A DNA stretch of 26,477 nt from JAJNNC01 sp038232695. GTDB taxonomy: Bacteria > Bacteroidota > Bacteroidia > Cytophagales > Cyclobacteriaceae. Under the pieces are notes generated by a model, which made no database searches, had not been told where the DNA came from, and saw only the letters and a program-made list of their open reading frames with translations. The translations under genes and the position numbers were made by a program. Shown here in pieces: positions 1 to 8,524 of this stretch (the stretch's first letter is position 1; every line of letters starts with the position of its first letter). The stretch lies in contig JBBSNI010000027.1 of NCBI GenBank assembly GCA_038232695.1, positions 1 to 26,477 on the forward strand. The letters are read 5' to 3'.

Positions 1-494
1 CGTACGATCTCTATTCTTTTGATGTCGTTGAGTCCCACCGGGAGCGCCTCCCAGAAGACACCACCCTGGTAGAGGTTGTTGACAGGCACATCGTTGATCG
101 TTACCAGCAACAGGGTGCTTTCAAAGTCAGGATAGGCTTGCTCAGCCGGGTTTTGGAAGCTGCTCCGGATCTGCACATGATAATAGCCGTTTGATTTTTG
201 CCTGACGATCAGTTCGGGAGACAAGCGCAGCGCCTCGGGCAGGTTCAGCGCCCCCGACTGCCTGATCTCATCCGAGGTGATGATAGCCGTTGGAATAACT
301 GTCTCGAAGACTTTCTCGAGTTTGCCGGAAGCTGCTCCTGTTTCTCTCTCTTCTGCGCGCTGCACCTCCAGGTTCAGCACATCATTTTCCAGGGAAAACC
401 GGTAAAAGGTAAGCGTATCGGCAGTGTCCATCTGTGCCCAGACTTTCTGAAGGGCAAGCAGATAAATGAAAAGAGAACAACAAATACGCTGCAT
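1..494 (-). CDS. TonB-dependent receptor, N-terminal part (plug domain), cut by the left window edge
   Basis: Outer-membrane active transporter. The first 164 residues are present and the beta barrel lies outside the window. The protein starts MQRICCSLFIYLLALQKVWA, a signal peptide ending near residue 21. A typical plug follows from about residue 66: IPTAIITSDEIRQSGALN, then PEALRLSPELIV, then VTINDVPVNNLYQGG, and finally FWEALPVGLNDIKRIEIVR, the stretch that normally leads into the EVIRGP-type end of the plug. No carboxypeptidase-like N-terminal domain is seen, unlike SusC-type receptors, so this resembles a vitamin or siderophore-type receptor. The substrate cannot be told. The gene lies 16 bp downstream of the Fn3 lipoprotein gene on the same strand, which suggests one transcript. 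The ATG at 494 was chosen because the signal peptide follows it directly. Confidence 0.88.
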   Translation of the reverse strand, partial: MQRICCSLFIYLLALQKVWAQMDTADTLTFYRFSLENDVLNLEVQRAEERETGAASGKLEKVFETVIPTAIITSDEIRQSGALNLPEALRLSPELIVRQKSNGYYHVQIRSSFQNPAEQAYPDFESTLLLVTINDVPVNNLYQGGVFWEALPVGLNDIKRIEIV

Positions 495-510
495 ATGACT
501 TGGTATCTAA

Positions 511-2154
511 TTAAAAACCACAATTTTCGAAGGTATAGACCAGATCAGGATTACCCCCGCTGCCCAGCACGCGCACCGGCACTCCCTTGGTATTGTACTC
601 GTACACATACGAAAAGCTCTTCCACTGGCTGCCGTCATAATACTGGTAATAACTCACGTCGTTCAGGTGGATCACAGGCTGGTTGCTGCCGCCTGATGCG
701 TTGTACAACAGCAGGGCAAGGTCAGGCTGGAACAGAGCTTCTGCGTTAAAGGCATTGTTGTACAAAAATCTTTTGATCTCGTTCCCGTCTTTGTCTTTTA
801 CTGTGGCCACCTGATTTTTTGCATTGTAGAAGTACACTTCTTTGTTAATCAGGGAGATCGCTGACTCTACCGTGCTGTTATATTTTTGCAACTCACTGAT
901 CCTGTTGCTGCCATCATATACAAACTTTAGATGCTCTATTAATACCCCGTTTTTGTCTCTCTTGGTAATGGTATTGATCTGGCTGCCTGTATAATTGTAA
1001 GCCCAGACTTCGGTGGTGTCTATCCCGGCGCCCTCATCTTTCCTTTTGGTAGCAGTCGTCATATGTCCACCGGCATCGTAGGTAATAGAGAAATTCTGAA
1101 GAAGTACAGAGGCTACAAATACTTCTATTTTTTCTACCCGGTTGCTGGCGTTGTATGTGAACACTTCTTTTCCCAAGCCTTCTAATTTTCTTTCGCTTAT
1201 TCTACAGGTAGCAGAGATAAAGGGATTGACAGTAGCGTATGTCGAGAAGTCTGACAAGACAGAATCTTGCTTGCTTTGAAGGCGGTAATAATACGTTGTA
1301 AAAGGCTCCAGACCGGTAACCATATAAGAGTTGTCAATGATCGCTTTGCCATTCAGTGCAGGGAGCATCTGGGTAAATGCCGTATCTTGAGCCACGTACA
1401 ACAGGTAGCCATCGGCACCGCTTACGGCTTCCCAGTTGGCAGTCCATTCAAATACTTTCTGGTTGGTGGCGCTGCGCACCTCAGGAGGCAACAGCGTGGG
1501 TGCTTTCAGATCGCTGGTGAAAGTATTTCTGATGTCGGAAAACGCTGCTGAGACGGCTTCTCCCCGTTTTGCTTTTACTTTGTAGAAATACTGCTTTCCC
1601 ACCTCTAAGCTGGAGACGGTATAAGTCGTATCGCTAAGCTCGTATCCATTGTATCCTTCTACAAAGGCTGTAAAACCAGCGTCTGTGGCCAGGTAAAACA
1701 AATAGCTTTCAGCGCCCAGGACAGAACCCCATTGTGCTTCAAAGCTCGTGGAAGTATTGTTGACAGGCGAAAAGATGGCAGGCGCTGCCAGTCCTTCTGT
1801 CTCTGCTTTGATGACATTTGAAAAATCCGTATCTCCTCTTTCCTTGCTGGCTTTGATACGGTAATAATACATCTGTCCGGCTTCCAGGTTGCTGACTTGA
1901 TAGCTGGTGTCCTTGACTACCTTGGGATAGCCTTCTACGAAACCGTTCTCCGGAAAGGTGATGTCTTTGGCTACTTGCAGGGTATAGCTGTTGGCGCCCA
2001 GCAAAGGCAGCCACGAGGCTTTAAATGCGGTAGGCCCTATGGCGGTAGCTTCCAGCGCAATGGGTACCGGTTTGATAAAATCCTTTTCCTCAAATTCACA
2101 GCTTACCAGCAGTGCTGACAAGAGTATAAGCGTACCTACTTTGATATATTTCAA
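511..2154 (-). CDS. Lipoprotein with three fibronectin type III domains and a YD-like C-terminal region
   Basis: Predicted lipoprotein of 547 residues. The signal peptide ends in the lipobox LLVSC, with Cys19 as the likely lipidation site. Three Fn3-like domains follow, at about residues 33-118, 122-212 and 217-310; each carries an F.A.W.....A..Y.L pattern and a TYYYR/YFYKVKA strand. The last 230 residues repeat units such as YNASNRVEKIEVF and YDGSNRISELQKY, which resemble RHS/YD or DUF4595-like beta strands. The protein probably faces the cell surface or periplasm and may bind a ligand or partner. It sits 16 bp upstream of a TonB-dependent receptor gene, so it may be that receptor's surface partner, though it shows no SusD features. 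The start is TTG: an in-frame TAG lies a few codons upstream and no ATG precedes the signal peptide. Confidence 0.8.
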   Translation of the reverse strand: MKYIKVGTLILLSALLVSCEFEEKDFIKPVPIALEATAIGPTAFKASWLPLLGANSYTLQVAKDITFPENGFVEGYPKVVKDTSYQVSNLEAGQMYYYRIKASKERGDTDFSNVIKAETEGLAAPAIFSPVNNTSTSFEAQWGSVLGAESYLFYLATDAGFTAFVEGYNGYELSDTTYTVSSLEVGKQYFYKVKAKRGEAVSAAFSDIRNTFTSDLKAPTLLPPEVRSATNQKVFEWTANWEAVSGADGYLLYVAQDTAFTQMLPALNGKAIIDNSYMVTGLEPFTTYYYRLQSKQDSVLSDFSTYATVNPFISATCRISERKLEGLGKEVFTYNASNRVEKIEVFVASVLLQNFSITYDAGGHMTTATKRKDEGAGIDTTEVWAYNYTGSQINTITKRDKNGVLIEHLKFVYDGSNRISELQKYNSTVESAISLINKEVYFYNAKNQVATVKDKDGNEIKRFLYNNAFNAEALFQPDLALLLYNASGGSNQPVIHLNDVSYYQYYDGSQWKSFSYVYEYNTKGVPVRVLGSGGNPDLVYTFENCGF

Positions 2155-2657
2155 GGTTGTTTCCAGCTATTTCAACATTAAATATAGAAGCTGCCGGCAA
2201 GAATGTATCACATGCGGTGTGCTGCCATAGTTTTGTGCATGTATTGTGTAGGGTTTTTCTGTTCACTAAAAGCAAGTTTGACTTTATGGCTTATGTTTTC
2301 CTACCTGAACCTGCTTGGCAAGGCATCTGCATGAGTTCAGCCAAATACCGGAAATGTTCAATCAAAAATATGCAACGCAATAAATGAAGCGTTCATGGCC
2401 AGGCTTCTCTGTGTTTTCAGCTCTTACTTTTTTTAGACTTTTCCCCTTTTGAAGGTATGTGATATGCAGGCTGTTTTTTAAAGCTTTTCATCAACTGTGT
2501 CAGTAAAAAAGCAGCATTGTTTCGGAGAAATTTTAACTACTCCGGATGTTTTAGAACTGAATTAGATAAATATATAAAAATGTAATAAAAATTATATTTG
2601 GTATTATTTATAGTGAACGTCTGTTAGTAGATTTACGAAAATTCAAACGTACATCAT
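2155..2657. other. Divergent intergenic region between the lipoprotein and histidine kinase genes
   Basis: This 503-bp stretch separates two divergent genes and should hold both promoters. The right part (about 2560-2640) is very AT-rich. It contains TATATTTG at 2593-2600, which fits the Bacteroidota -7 element TAnnTTTG, 57 bp before the kinase ATG, but no convincing TTG lies at the usual -33 distance. On the minus strand a TATATTTA lies about 25-30 bp before the lipoprotein start. Short open frames here have no recognisable content and no supporting start context. No RNA gene was seen. Confidence 0.4.
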
Positions 2658-3773
2658 ATGATTTCTACCCTTAGACCCTTAAGTACAAAAACAAGCAACG
2701 CCCAGGTCGCCCAGGACTATGTGGACAGTCTGTTGAAAAGCATCGTTGATATGCTGGTTATTTTTGACAAAAACTTCAACATACAGTCTGTCAATACCAA
2801 GGCGTGCCAGTTGCTCAACCAGCATCAGTTTGACCTGATCGGGCAGCCCATAGATGTCTTGTTTCCTAAAAGTCAGCGGAAGTTTCTGGCAAAATTACAG
2901 TATGACATCTTGTTCGACGAGCATCTCTACAATCTGGAAACCCAGTTCAAAGCCTCGAAAAAGAAAAATTTGCCGGTTTCTCTTTCTTTCTCTGTACTCA
3001 AAAGCAACAACACAACTACAGGCTACCTGCTGATCGCCAAAGACCTCAAGCAGTTCCTGCTGGCTACCGATACGCTCAAACAGAAAAACAAAGAACTTAA
3101 AACCTTTGTATACCGCGTGTCTCACGACCTGAAAGGTCCGCTGGCTTCCATTACAGGCTTGCTTGAGTTGTTGGAACAGGAAGAAGAAAGCGTAGAAACT
3201 TTTAAATATTATATGCAACTGATCAAAACCAGCTCTCAGAAACTGGAAAAGACACTTACCGGTTTGTTAGAGTTAGGGGTTTCGTCCAACAAAGGGCCGG
3301 CTTATAGTAAGATCAATCTCAAAGCCTGTATTGAGGACGTAGCCAATAGCTTTGAAGGATATCCCGGTAGAAACCAGATGGACATGCTGATCTCCGTCAA
3401 CAACGAACTGGAGATCAATACGGAGGAAAAAACCTTCCGGTCTGTCATCCAAAACCTTATGGAGAACAGCATCAAATACCGCAAACCCGAAGCCGATGAC
3501 GCGGTAACCAAGGTCTCTGCCAGAAAGTACAGAAACGGCATTAAGATCAAGGTCAAAGACAACGGACAGGGCATGAGCCGACAGGTACAAAGCAGGGCTT
3601 TTGATATGTTTTACCGGGGCAACCAGGGATCGGAAGGCAGCGGACTGGGTCTGTTTATCGTAAAGTCGAACGTAGAACGCCTGGGAGGAGAGATCAGGAT
3701 CAAGAGCCAGCCTGGTCATGGTACCGAAATGTGGATATATCTACCGTCTTTTGCAAGAAACATAGTCCGGTAA
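2658..3773 (+). CDS. PAS domain sensor histidine kinase
   Basis: Cytoplasmic two-component sensor kinase of 371 residues with no membrane segment or signal peptide. A PAS domain covers about residues 20-135 (DMLVIFDKNFNIQSVNTKAC, then IGQPIDVLFPKSQRKF, then a GYLLIAKDL end). A short linker leads to a HisKA domain with the H-box VSHDLKGPLASI, phosphoacceptor His156. The HATPase domain shows the N-box NLMENSIKYRKP (Asn266, Asn270), the G1 box DNGQGM (Asp301) and the G2 box GSGLGLFIVKS (from Gly327). No receiver domain or adjacent response regulator is present, so this is an orphan kinase whose partner is elsewhere. The PAS domain probably senses a soluble or redox signal, but no cofactor-binding residue can be assigned. 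The last codons and the stop lie inside a hairpin terminator. Confidence 0.92.
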   Translation: MISTLRPLSTKTSNAQVAQDYVDSLLKSIVDMLVIFDKNFNIQSVNTKACQLLNQHQFDLIGQPIDVLFPKSQRKFLAKLQYDILFDEHLYNLETQFKASKKKNLPVSLSFSVLKSNNTTTGYLLIAKDLKQFLLATDTLKQKNKELKTFVYRVSHDLKGPLASITGLLELLEQEEESVETFKYYMQLIKTSSQKLEKTLTGLLELGVSSNKGPAYSKINLKACIEDVANSFEGYPGRNQMDMLISVNNELEINTEEKTFRSVIQNLMENSIKYRKPEADDAVTKVSARKYRNGIKIKVKDNGQGMSRQVQSRAFDMFYRGNQGSEGSGLGLFIVKSNVERLGGEIRIKSQPGHGTEMWIYLPSFARNIVR

Positions 3774-3796
3774 AGGACTATGTTTCTTATTTTTTG
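3755..3796 (+). terminator. Rho-independent terminator overlapping the end of the histidine kinase gene
   Basis: A perfect 14-bp stem, AAGAAACATAGTCC (3755-3768) with GGACTATGTTTCTT (3775-3788), encloses a six-base loop, GGTAAA. An ATTTTTTG tract follows on the plus strand. The kinase stop codon TAA (3771-3773) is in the loop, so the left arm is coding. On the minus strand the hairpin is followed by GCAAAAG, a poor U-tract, so it probably works mainly for the kinase. Confidence 0.88.
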
Positions 3797-3815
3797 CTGG
3801 CATGTTCAGCTACCC

Positions 3816-6143
3816 TCAGGGCTTGATCAGTTTGATAATTTGCAAGCCCTCTTTACTCTCTGCTCTCAGATAAACCATTCCCGGCTTAATATTCAAAGAA
3901 GATACATTCAGATGAAAAGGCTGTTCGGCTGACAAGAGAACCGTCCGGGTAAAGTACACCTCACCGTACTGGTTGTACAAAGTCACCAGAAACTCCGTGG
4001 ACTCCGTTTTGTCGCAGGTGACGGTAAGCTCCTGTTGCAGGTTGCTGGGGTACACGTTGACCAAATTGACAGGAGGCGCCACCAGGGTGTCAAGGCAATT
4101 CAACGTGGGCTTTTCTATATTAGTAAACAGTTTTTCGGCAAGGACAGGCTTTTTGCCAAATCCCGGTCCAGTGTAATCCACCTCTAGTATCTGATTTCCA
4201 CTGTGTTCGAAGAAAACCACTTCAATGATATGCATCCCGGGTTGCAGGCTGAGGGTTCCCTGCCGCTCACGGGAGCCGTGTCGTCCGTCGTTGTCTACCA
4301 CCAGTTTTTGATCGATATACAGGCGGCTGCCGTCGTCGGAGGTGGTATAGAAGGTATACGTTCCCTGCTGCTCTACCGATAGGTATCCCCGGTAGCGGAA
4401 CGCATAGTTATCGTCAGACTTTCTTTCTTTCATACTGAAATCAGCGGCAAAACCTTCTGTCAGGGGCTTCAATTTGTCAAAATCAGGCAGAAATTCCCAC
4501 TCGCCTTCATAATAAGTGTAGGAAAGTCCTCCGGCATTAGAGATTGAACGGGGCTCCTGTTCTTCTCCTAAGTACAGCACGGCTGCCGGAACCAATCTCT
4601 TGGCAAAACCAGGACCGCTGTAGCTCAAATTCAGCGTATGGTTTCCACCCCGCTCAAAATATTCCAGTCTTATATCATGCATACCGGGTGTTAGGGATAC
4701 ACTTCTCTTTACTTCCCGGCTGGCATGAGCGCCGTCATTGTCTACCGCCAACTGCTCATCGATATACAAGCGGCTGCCATCATCCGAGTTGAGATAAAAA
4801 GTATGATTGCCTGCTGCTTGAATATTTATCTTTCCGGTAAAGACAAAGCCGAAGTAGTCATCACTGAGCCGGGCATTCAGGTTGATGTCGCTGATGGTGC
4901 CGGTCTTCAGCGGCGTGACGTACCGGAAGTCAGGAAGCGAAGTCCAGCTACCTTCGTAATAAGCATAGTGCAGCCCGTGGGCGGCTTCTTCTGCCAGAAC
5001 AGCTATTTGAGTGGTGTCAACTGCCACAGCGCCCAGATCGTCGGTGACGGCCAGTTCAAACTGGTATGTACCTTCGGGCAGCGTTAGCGCTACGGTAGAC
5101 CTGGCAGTGTTGCTCATAGAGATTTTTGTACCCCCTACCTGTTTCCAACGATACGATACGATCGTGCCGTCCTGGTCAAAACTTTGCCTGCCATCTAATT
5201 TTATAGCAGCCATCGCCTTTACCTGCTGGTCTTTTCCGGCTTTAGCCACTGGGGGCTGGTTGGCTGCTTCCCTGTCTAAGCGCTGCGAAAGCAGCCAGCT
5301 AAAAATATCCTGCGACCGGCTGAAAGGGCCATAAGGCGTACTTTCATACAAAGCAGACAACTTTCTTTCTGGAAAACTGTATACCGCATCCCAGGCATTG
5401 TGGCTGCTGCTGGAGAAAATAGTCTGCCTGGCTTCCAGCGGAGGTTCACAGGCGTTGATGGCATGTACCATCTTCACGGTATTGGTGGCAGGTACAATAG
5501 CGTCTCCATCATTATGAAATGCCCAAACAGGAGTATTCTTTATTTTGTCGTCGCAGGCTACCTGTACGCCTGTGGTGTTGGTGCCGGCTACGGGGACGGC
5601 TGCTGCAATCTTATCGCCAAACAGGGAAAGGTATTTCCATACGCCGCCGCCGCCCATAGATTCTCCGCAGATGTATATTCTGTCCAGGTCAACCCTTCGG
5701 AGCATCTTTACCCTTTCCAGGACTTCGTCTACAATATATGGGTCCCAACGGAAGATACTGGTGTATCTGTCTTTGACTACCCGGGGCTGCTGAGGCGTGA
5801 TGATGATGAAAGGATAATCCTCTCCCCTTTCGATCCGTTTGGCCAATTGCGCTCCGGTTCTGAGCTTATCAAATTCAATCTGGTCGCCTGAGCCCCGCTG
5901 GTCTATGCCGTGCAAAGAGATGATCACCGGAAATGTAGCGTCTGTCTGCTCATAACCGGCAGGCAAATATTCCAGGTAACCCAGCGACTGCCCGTTGGCA
6001 TAAGGAGAACTATAAATCACTTCCGATTGTATGCCTCTGGTGCCAACCAGGCTTTGAGGCAACGCGGCATGGATCAGACCGAACATGATCACAAACAAAG
6101 CAAAAATCAATTTTGCGTATAAAAGCGGCAATGTGTTTTTCAT
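3816..6143 (-). CDS. Secreted modular esterase: alpha/beta hydrolase, PKD, two PA14 domains and a T9SS C-terminal tail
   Basis: Predicted secreted hydrolase of 775 residues. The order is: signal peptide (about 1-29); alpha/beta hydrolase of the PHB-depolymerase/CE1-like esterase type (about 50-290); PKD domain (about 297-384); first PA14 domain (about 389-525); second PA14 domain (about 538-673); T9SS-type C-terminal sorting domain (about 693-775, ending KEGLQIIKLIKP). The nucleophile is Ser162 in GESMGGGG, the acid is probably Asp212 or Asp214 in FHNDGDAIVP, and the base is probably His248 in SSSSHNAWD. The oxyanion region is ISLHGI. PA14 domains often bind carbohydrate, so a polysaccharide-linked ester such as acetyl or feruloyl is a likely substrate, but this is inferred. 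The gene stands alone, tail to tail with the histidine kinase. Confidence 0.85.
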   Translation of the reverse strand: MKNTLPLLYAKLIFALFVIMFGLIHAALPQSLVGTRGIQSEVIYSSPYANGQSLGYLEYLPAGYEQTDATFPVIISLHGIDQRGSGDQIEFDKLRTGAQLAKRIERGEDYPFIIITPQQPRVVKDRYTSIFRWDPYIVDEVLERVKMLRRVDLDRIYICGESMGGGGVWKYLSLFGDKIAAAVPVAGTNTTGVQVACDDKIKNTPVWAFHNDGDAIVPATNTVKMVHAINACEPPLEARQTIFSSSSHNAWDAVYSFPERKLSALYESTPYGPFSRSQDIFSWLLSQRLDREAANQPPVAKAGKDQQVKAMAAIKLDGRQSFDQDGTIVSYRWKQVGGTKISMSNTARSTVALTLPEGTYQFELAVTDDLGAVAVDTTQIAVLAEEAAHGLHYAYYEGSWTSLPDFRYVTPLKTGTISDINLNARLSDDYFGFVFTGKINIQAAGNHTFYLNSDDGSRLYIDEQLAVDNDGAHASREVKRSVSLTPGMHDIRLEYFERGGNHTLNLSYSGPGFAKRLVPAAVLYLGEEQEPRSISNAGGLSYTYYEGEWEFLPDFDKLKPLTEGFAADFSMKERKSDDNYAFRYRGYLSVEQQGTYTFYTTSDDGSRLYIDQKLVVDNDGRHGSRERQGTLSLQPGMHIIEVVFFEHSGNQILEVDYTGPGFGKKPVLAEKLFTNIEKPTLNCLDTLVAPPVNLVNVYPSNLQQELTVTCDKTESTEFLVTLYNQYGEVYFTRTVLLSAEQPFHLNVSSLNIKPGMVYLRAESKEGLQIIKLIKP

Positions 6144-6457
6144 AAGTACCTGTATCTTTAAAGGTGTTGAGATTCAGGCTGCAAAAAGTACAATTTTCGG
6201 CAGAGTGTACCGGCTTGAATAAGTACCAAACTTGCGAAGTAATAAATTGAAGTGAATAGAAATGAGACCTGGAGTGCTGCTGAACGGTTTGGTTTTTTAC
6301 ATGAAACTATGTCAATATATTTTATAATTTTTCTAATAAGTTTGATCTATGGAAAGTATAACTTATCTGTTTTCCAAAAAACAGCGTTAGCGGGTAAACT
6401 GTAATAACCGTTACCGCCTGTGAAAAACTAACGGGTGTTATTACGTTCTGTCTCTGT
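6144..6457. other. Intergenic region upstream of the secreted esterase gene
   Basis: This 314-bp stretch lies between the start of the esterase gene and the end of the methyltransferase gene, both on the minus strand. It should hold the esterase promoter and the end of the glycan cluster transcript. A weak inverted repeat (GCGGGTAA near 6390 with TTACCGC near 6411) lies close to the methyltransferase stop and could be a poor terminator. No clear -7/-33 pair or gene was found. Confidence 0.3.
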
Positions 6458-7243
6458 TTAATTACTTTTAACCCACAGCATATGAAACCCGCTGGCGAGT
6501 CCGGAAGGTAGCCGGTCTGCGATTTTGCAGTCTATCTTTTGCAACATTTTTGATCTTTTGAAGAAAAAAGAGAAGGGAAAAACATCGCCCAAAAAATCGG
6601 CATGTTCAAACTTGCTGACAGAAAAGCCGCTGCGGCTGGCAAGGCTAAGCAGTTGGTGTTTGGAAAAAAAATGTATATGACCCAGCTCATCTGCGTCAGA
6701 CTGCAGGGTCTGGCCACTGTACCCCATCATTTTTTTGGCCTGTGTCACGATGCTGAGCATCATGCCGGGATGTCGCTGAAGCTGCTGCATAGGTTGGGTA
6801 ACCAGCACTTCCCGCAGACCTTTTCCGTTGGGCACCGTTACAAAAAGAAGCCCGTCTTTTTTTAATAGACTGCCGATGGCATGGAGCGTATCTTCCGGTG
6901 TGCTAAGATGTTCTAACACCTCGCTGCAAATAACAATATCATAACGGGTATCCAGTGTTGAGAGCGCTTCGGCACTTACGACCTCAAAGCGAACATGGGG
7001 CAGCGTATTCAACGCTTTGGCTTTATGGATGGCTTTCTCACTGACATCAATACCCAACACAGTATATCCCAGGCTGCCTAAGAACAGGCTGATATGTCCG
7101 TTGCCGCAACCTACATCTAATATACGGGTAGCAGGAGCAGGCGGATAGGCAGACAGGTTAGAAGCAATAAAATGCAACCTTTTTAAATCAACTATTTTGT
7201 TGTAAGCACTGGTGGGCATATCTGGTTGGGTATAAGATAACAT
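6458..7243 (-). CDS. Class I SAM-dependent methyltransferase (glycan cluster)
   Basis: Methyltransferase of 261 residues with a Rossmann fold. The SAM-binding motif I is ILDVGCGNGH (residues 41-50), motif II ends in the acidic GIDVS (Asp66), and the post-motif region is VICSEVLEHL, typical of the UbiE/COQ5-like Methyltransf_11/23 group. The C-terminal part contains PFSFFFKRSK and is poorly conserved, as usual for the acceptor-binding region. It is the last gene of a five-gene minus-strand cluster, 11 bp after the GT4 gene, so it probably methylates a sugar or the end of the glycan made by these enzymes; the acceptor is inferred from context only. An alternative ATG lies eight codons downstream (MPTSAYN). 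The upstream ATG was preferred because it keeps close spacing to the GT4 gene. Confidence 0.82.
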   Translation of the reverse strand: MLSYTQPDMPTSAYNKIVDLKRLHFIASNLSAYPPAPATRILDVGCGNGHISLFLGSLGYTVLGIDVSEKAIHKAKALNTLPHVRFEVVSAEALSTLDTRYDIVICSEVLEHLSTPEDTLHAIGSLLKKDGLLFVTVPNGKGLREVLVTQPMQQLQRHPGMMLSIVTQAKKMMGYSGQTLQSDADELGHIHFFSKHQLLSLASRSGFSVSKFEHADFLGDVFPFSFFFKRSKMLQKIDCKIADRLPSGLASGFHMLWVKSN

Positions 7244-7254
7244 ACATCAGCTAT

Positions 7255-8382
7255 TTAAACAACGATCTGCTGGTACAACTGAAGCACCTGCCGGGCTGTG
7301 TTTTCCCAGCTAAATTGTGTCGCTCTTTTCAACCCGCGGTTGATCATCTGCTCACACAGGGACGTATCACTGAGCAAGCGGCTGATCGCTTCTGCGATGT
7401 CACGCGGTTTTTCGGGATTGATTAGCAGGGCGGCTTCACCGGCTACTTCGGGCATGGAAGCAGTAGCCGAAGTGATGACCGGCGTGCCGCAGGCCATCGC
7501 CTCCAGGATAGGCATTCCGAAGCTCTCACGCAAGGATGGATACAAAAACAGCGTTGCCAGGTTGTACAGGTAAGGCAGTTCACCGGGTGGAATATGATCC
7601 AGCACCCGGATGTTGTGCCTTATTTCTTTCCTATGAAGTTTGTCCAGCATACGATCTATGTATACATCACTGCTATCGGCAATCACCAGCGGCAGCGGGT
7701 TGGTGTGGTTTTGGCAATAATCCGCATACGCGGCCAGCACTCCTGCCGTATTTTTCTTGGGTGCCGTATTGCCAAAAAAAAGGATGAACTGTCCGGGCAA
7801 ATGGTATTGAGCCGTTAGGGCAGCAAGCCTGTCAGCCTCCTGAATCACCCTGAAATCTTTGTTGATCGCATTGTACACGACGGTTACCCTGTCTTCCGGC
7901 AGCGGCAGCCTTTCCAGGATACGCTCCTTCTCAAAAGCCGACACCGTGATGATCTTACGACCATGTTTGACCACGGCGGGGACGATCAGCTTTCGATACA
8001 GGTTACCGAAGTTTTGATAAGGCGTACCGCCAAAGCTTAATTTCTCCAGATAAATAATATCGTGCAGGGTAAGCATCATAGGTGCGCGATAGAAAACAGG
8101 AGCCGTATTGCCGGTACAATGCAACAGATCAATCCCGGCTTCTCTGGCGATCCTGGGCAGATGCACCTGCTCCCAAAAAGGATAGCTGTATGGCGGTGTG
8201 GTGTGAATCTTGAAGTTTTTTGTGCTTTTTAGGCAAGCTGCATCTTCATCTTCTTTTACAAAGATCACATATTCGTTTTCCATATCTATTTGCTGAAGGT
8301 GCCTGATCAGTTCCAGCGCGACTACCTCCATGCCGTGCTTTTTCTGTCTGAACAGCCGTTGCGCTTCTATACCGATTTTCAT
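7255..8382 (-). CDS. Glycosyltransferase family 4 (GT-B fold)
   Basis: Retaining glycosyltransferase of 375 residues that transfers a sugar from a nucleotide donor onto a growing glycan at the cytoplasmic face. The N-terminal acceptor domain starts MKIGIEAQRLFRQKKHGMEV, including the usual glycine-containing loop. The C-terminal donor domain has LFFGNTAPKKNTAGVL (residues 201-216) and the E-x7-E motif RESFGMPILEAMACGTP (Glu286 and Glu294), followed by the PEVAGEAALLINP segment. These are hallmarks of the GT4/Glycos_transf_1 family, often mannosyl- or rhamnosyl-transferases, but the sugar cannot be told. It sits fourth in the glycan cluster. A 142-bp gap with an octamer repeat separates it from the preceding GT2 gene, the only long gap in the cluster. 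Confidence 0.9.
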   Translation of the reverse strand: MKIGIEAQRLFRQKKHGMEVVALELIRHLQQIDMENEYVIFVKEDEDAACLKSTKNFKIHTTPPYSYPFWEQVHLPRIAREAGIDLLHCTGNTAPVFYRAPMMLTLHDIIYLEKLSFGGTPYQNFGNLYRKLIVPAVVKHGRKIITVSAFEKERILERLPLPEDRVTVVYNAINKDFRVIQEADRLAALTAQYHLPGQFILFFGNTAPKKNTAGVLAAYADYCQNHTNPLPLVIADSSDVYIDRMLDKLHRKEIRHNIRVLDHIPPGELPYLYNLATLFLYPSLRESFGMPILEAMACGTPVITSATASMPEVAGEAALLINPEKPRDIAEAISRLLSDTSLCEQMINRGLKRATQFSWENTARQVLQLYQQIVV

Positions 8383-8394
8383 AAGGACGGAAAA

Positions 8395-8474
8395 GCTGAA
8401 GAGCTGAGGGATTGAGGGATTGAAGGATTGAGGGACTGAGGGACTGAAGGGCTGAAGGGCTGAAGGACTGAGGA
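8395..8474. repeat. 8-bp tandem repeat array, about ten units
   Basis: Ten consecutive octamers follow the pattern RYTGARGR: GCTGAAGA, GCTGAGGG, ATTGAGGG, ATTGAAGG, ATTGAGGG, ACTGAGGG, ACTGAAGG, GCTGAAGG, GCTGAAGG and ACTGAGGA. Differences between units are almost all transitions. The array lies in the gap between the two glycosyltransferase genes (8383-8524), starting 12 bp before the GT4 start codon on the minus strand, so it lies in the 5' untranslated part of that gene's message. Its purine/pyrimidine strand bias is strong. Confidence 0.9.
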
Positions 8475-8524
8475 AGTGGGGGTCATGCTTGATGGGGGTT
8501 GAATAACTAACAATATACGCGAAT

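Noticed and set aside
198..749. A 183-codon plus-strand frame
   Set aside because: It crosses the gap between two minus-strand genes with a clear lipobox and a clear TonB plug, and has no recognisable content.
8395..8474. A CRISPR array
   Set aside because: The units are 8 bp with no spacers, so this is a simple tandem repeat.
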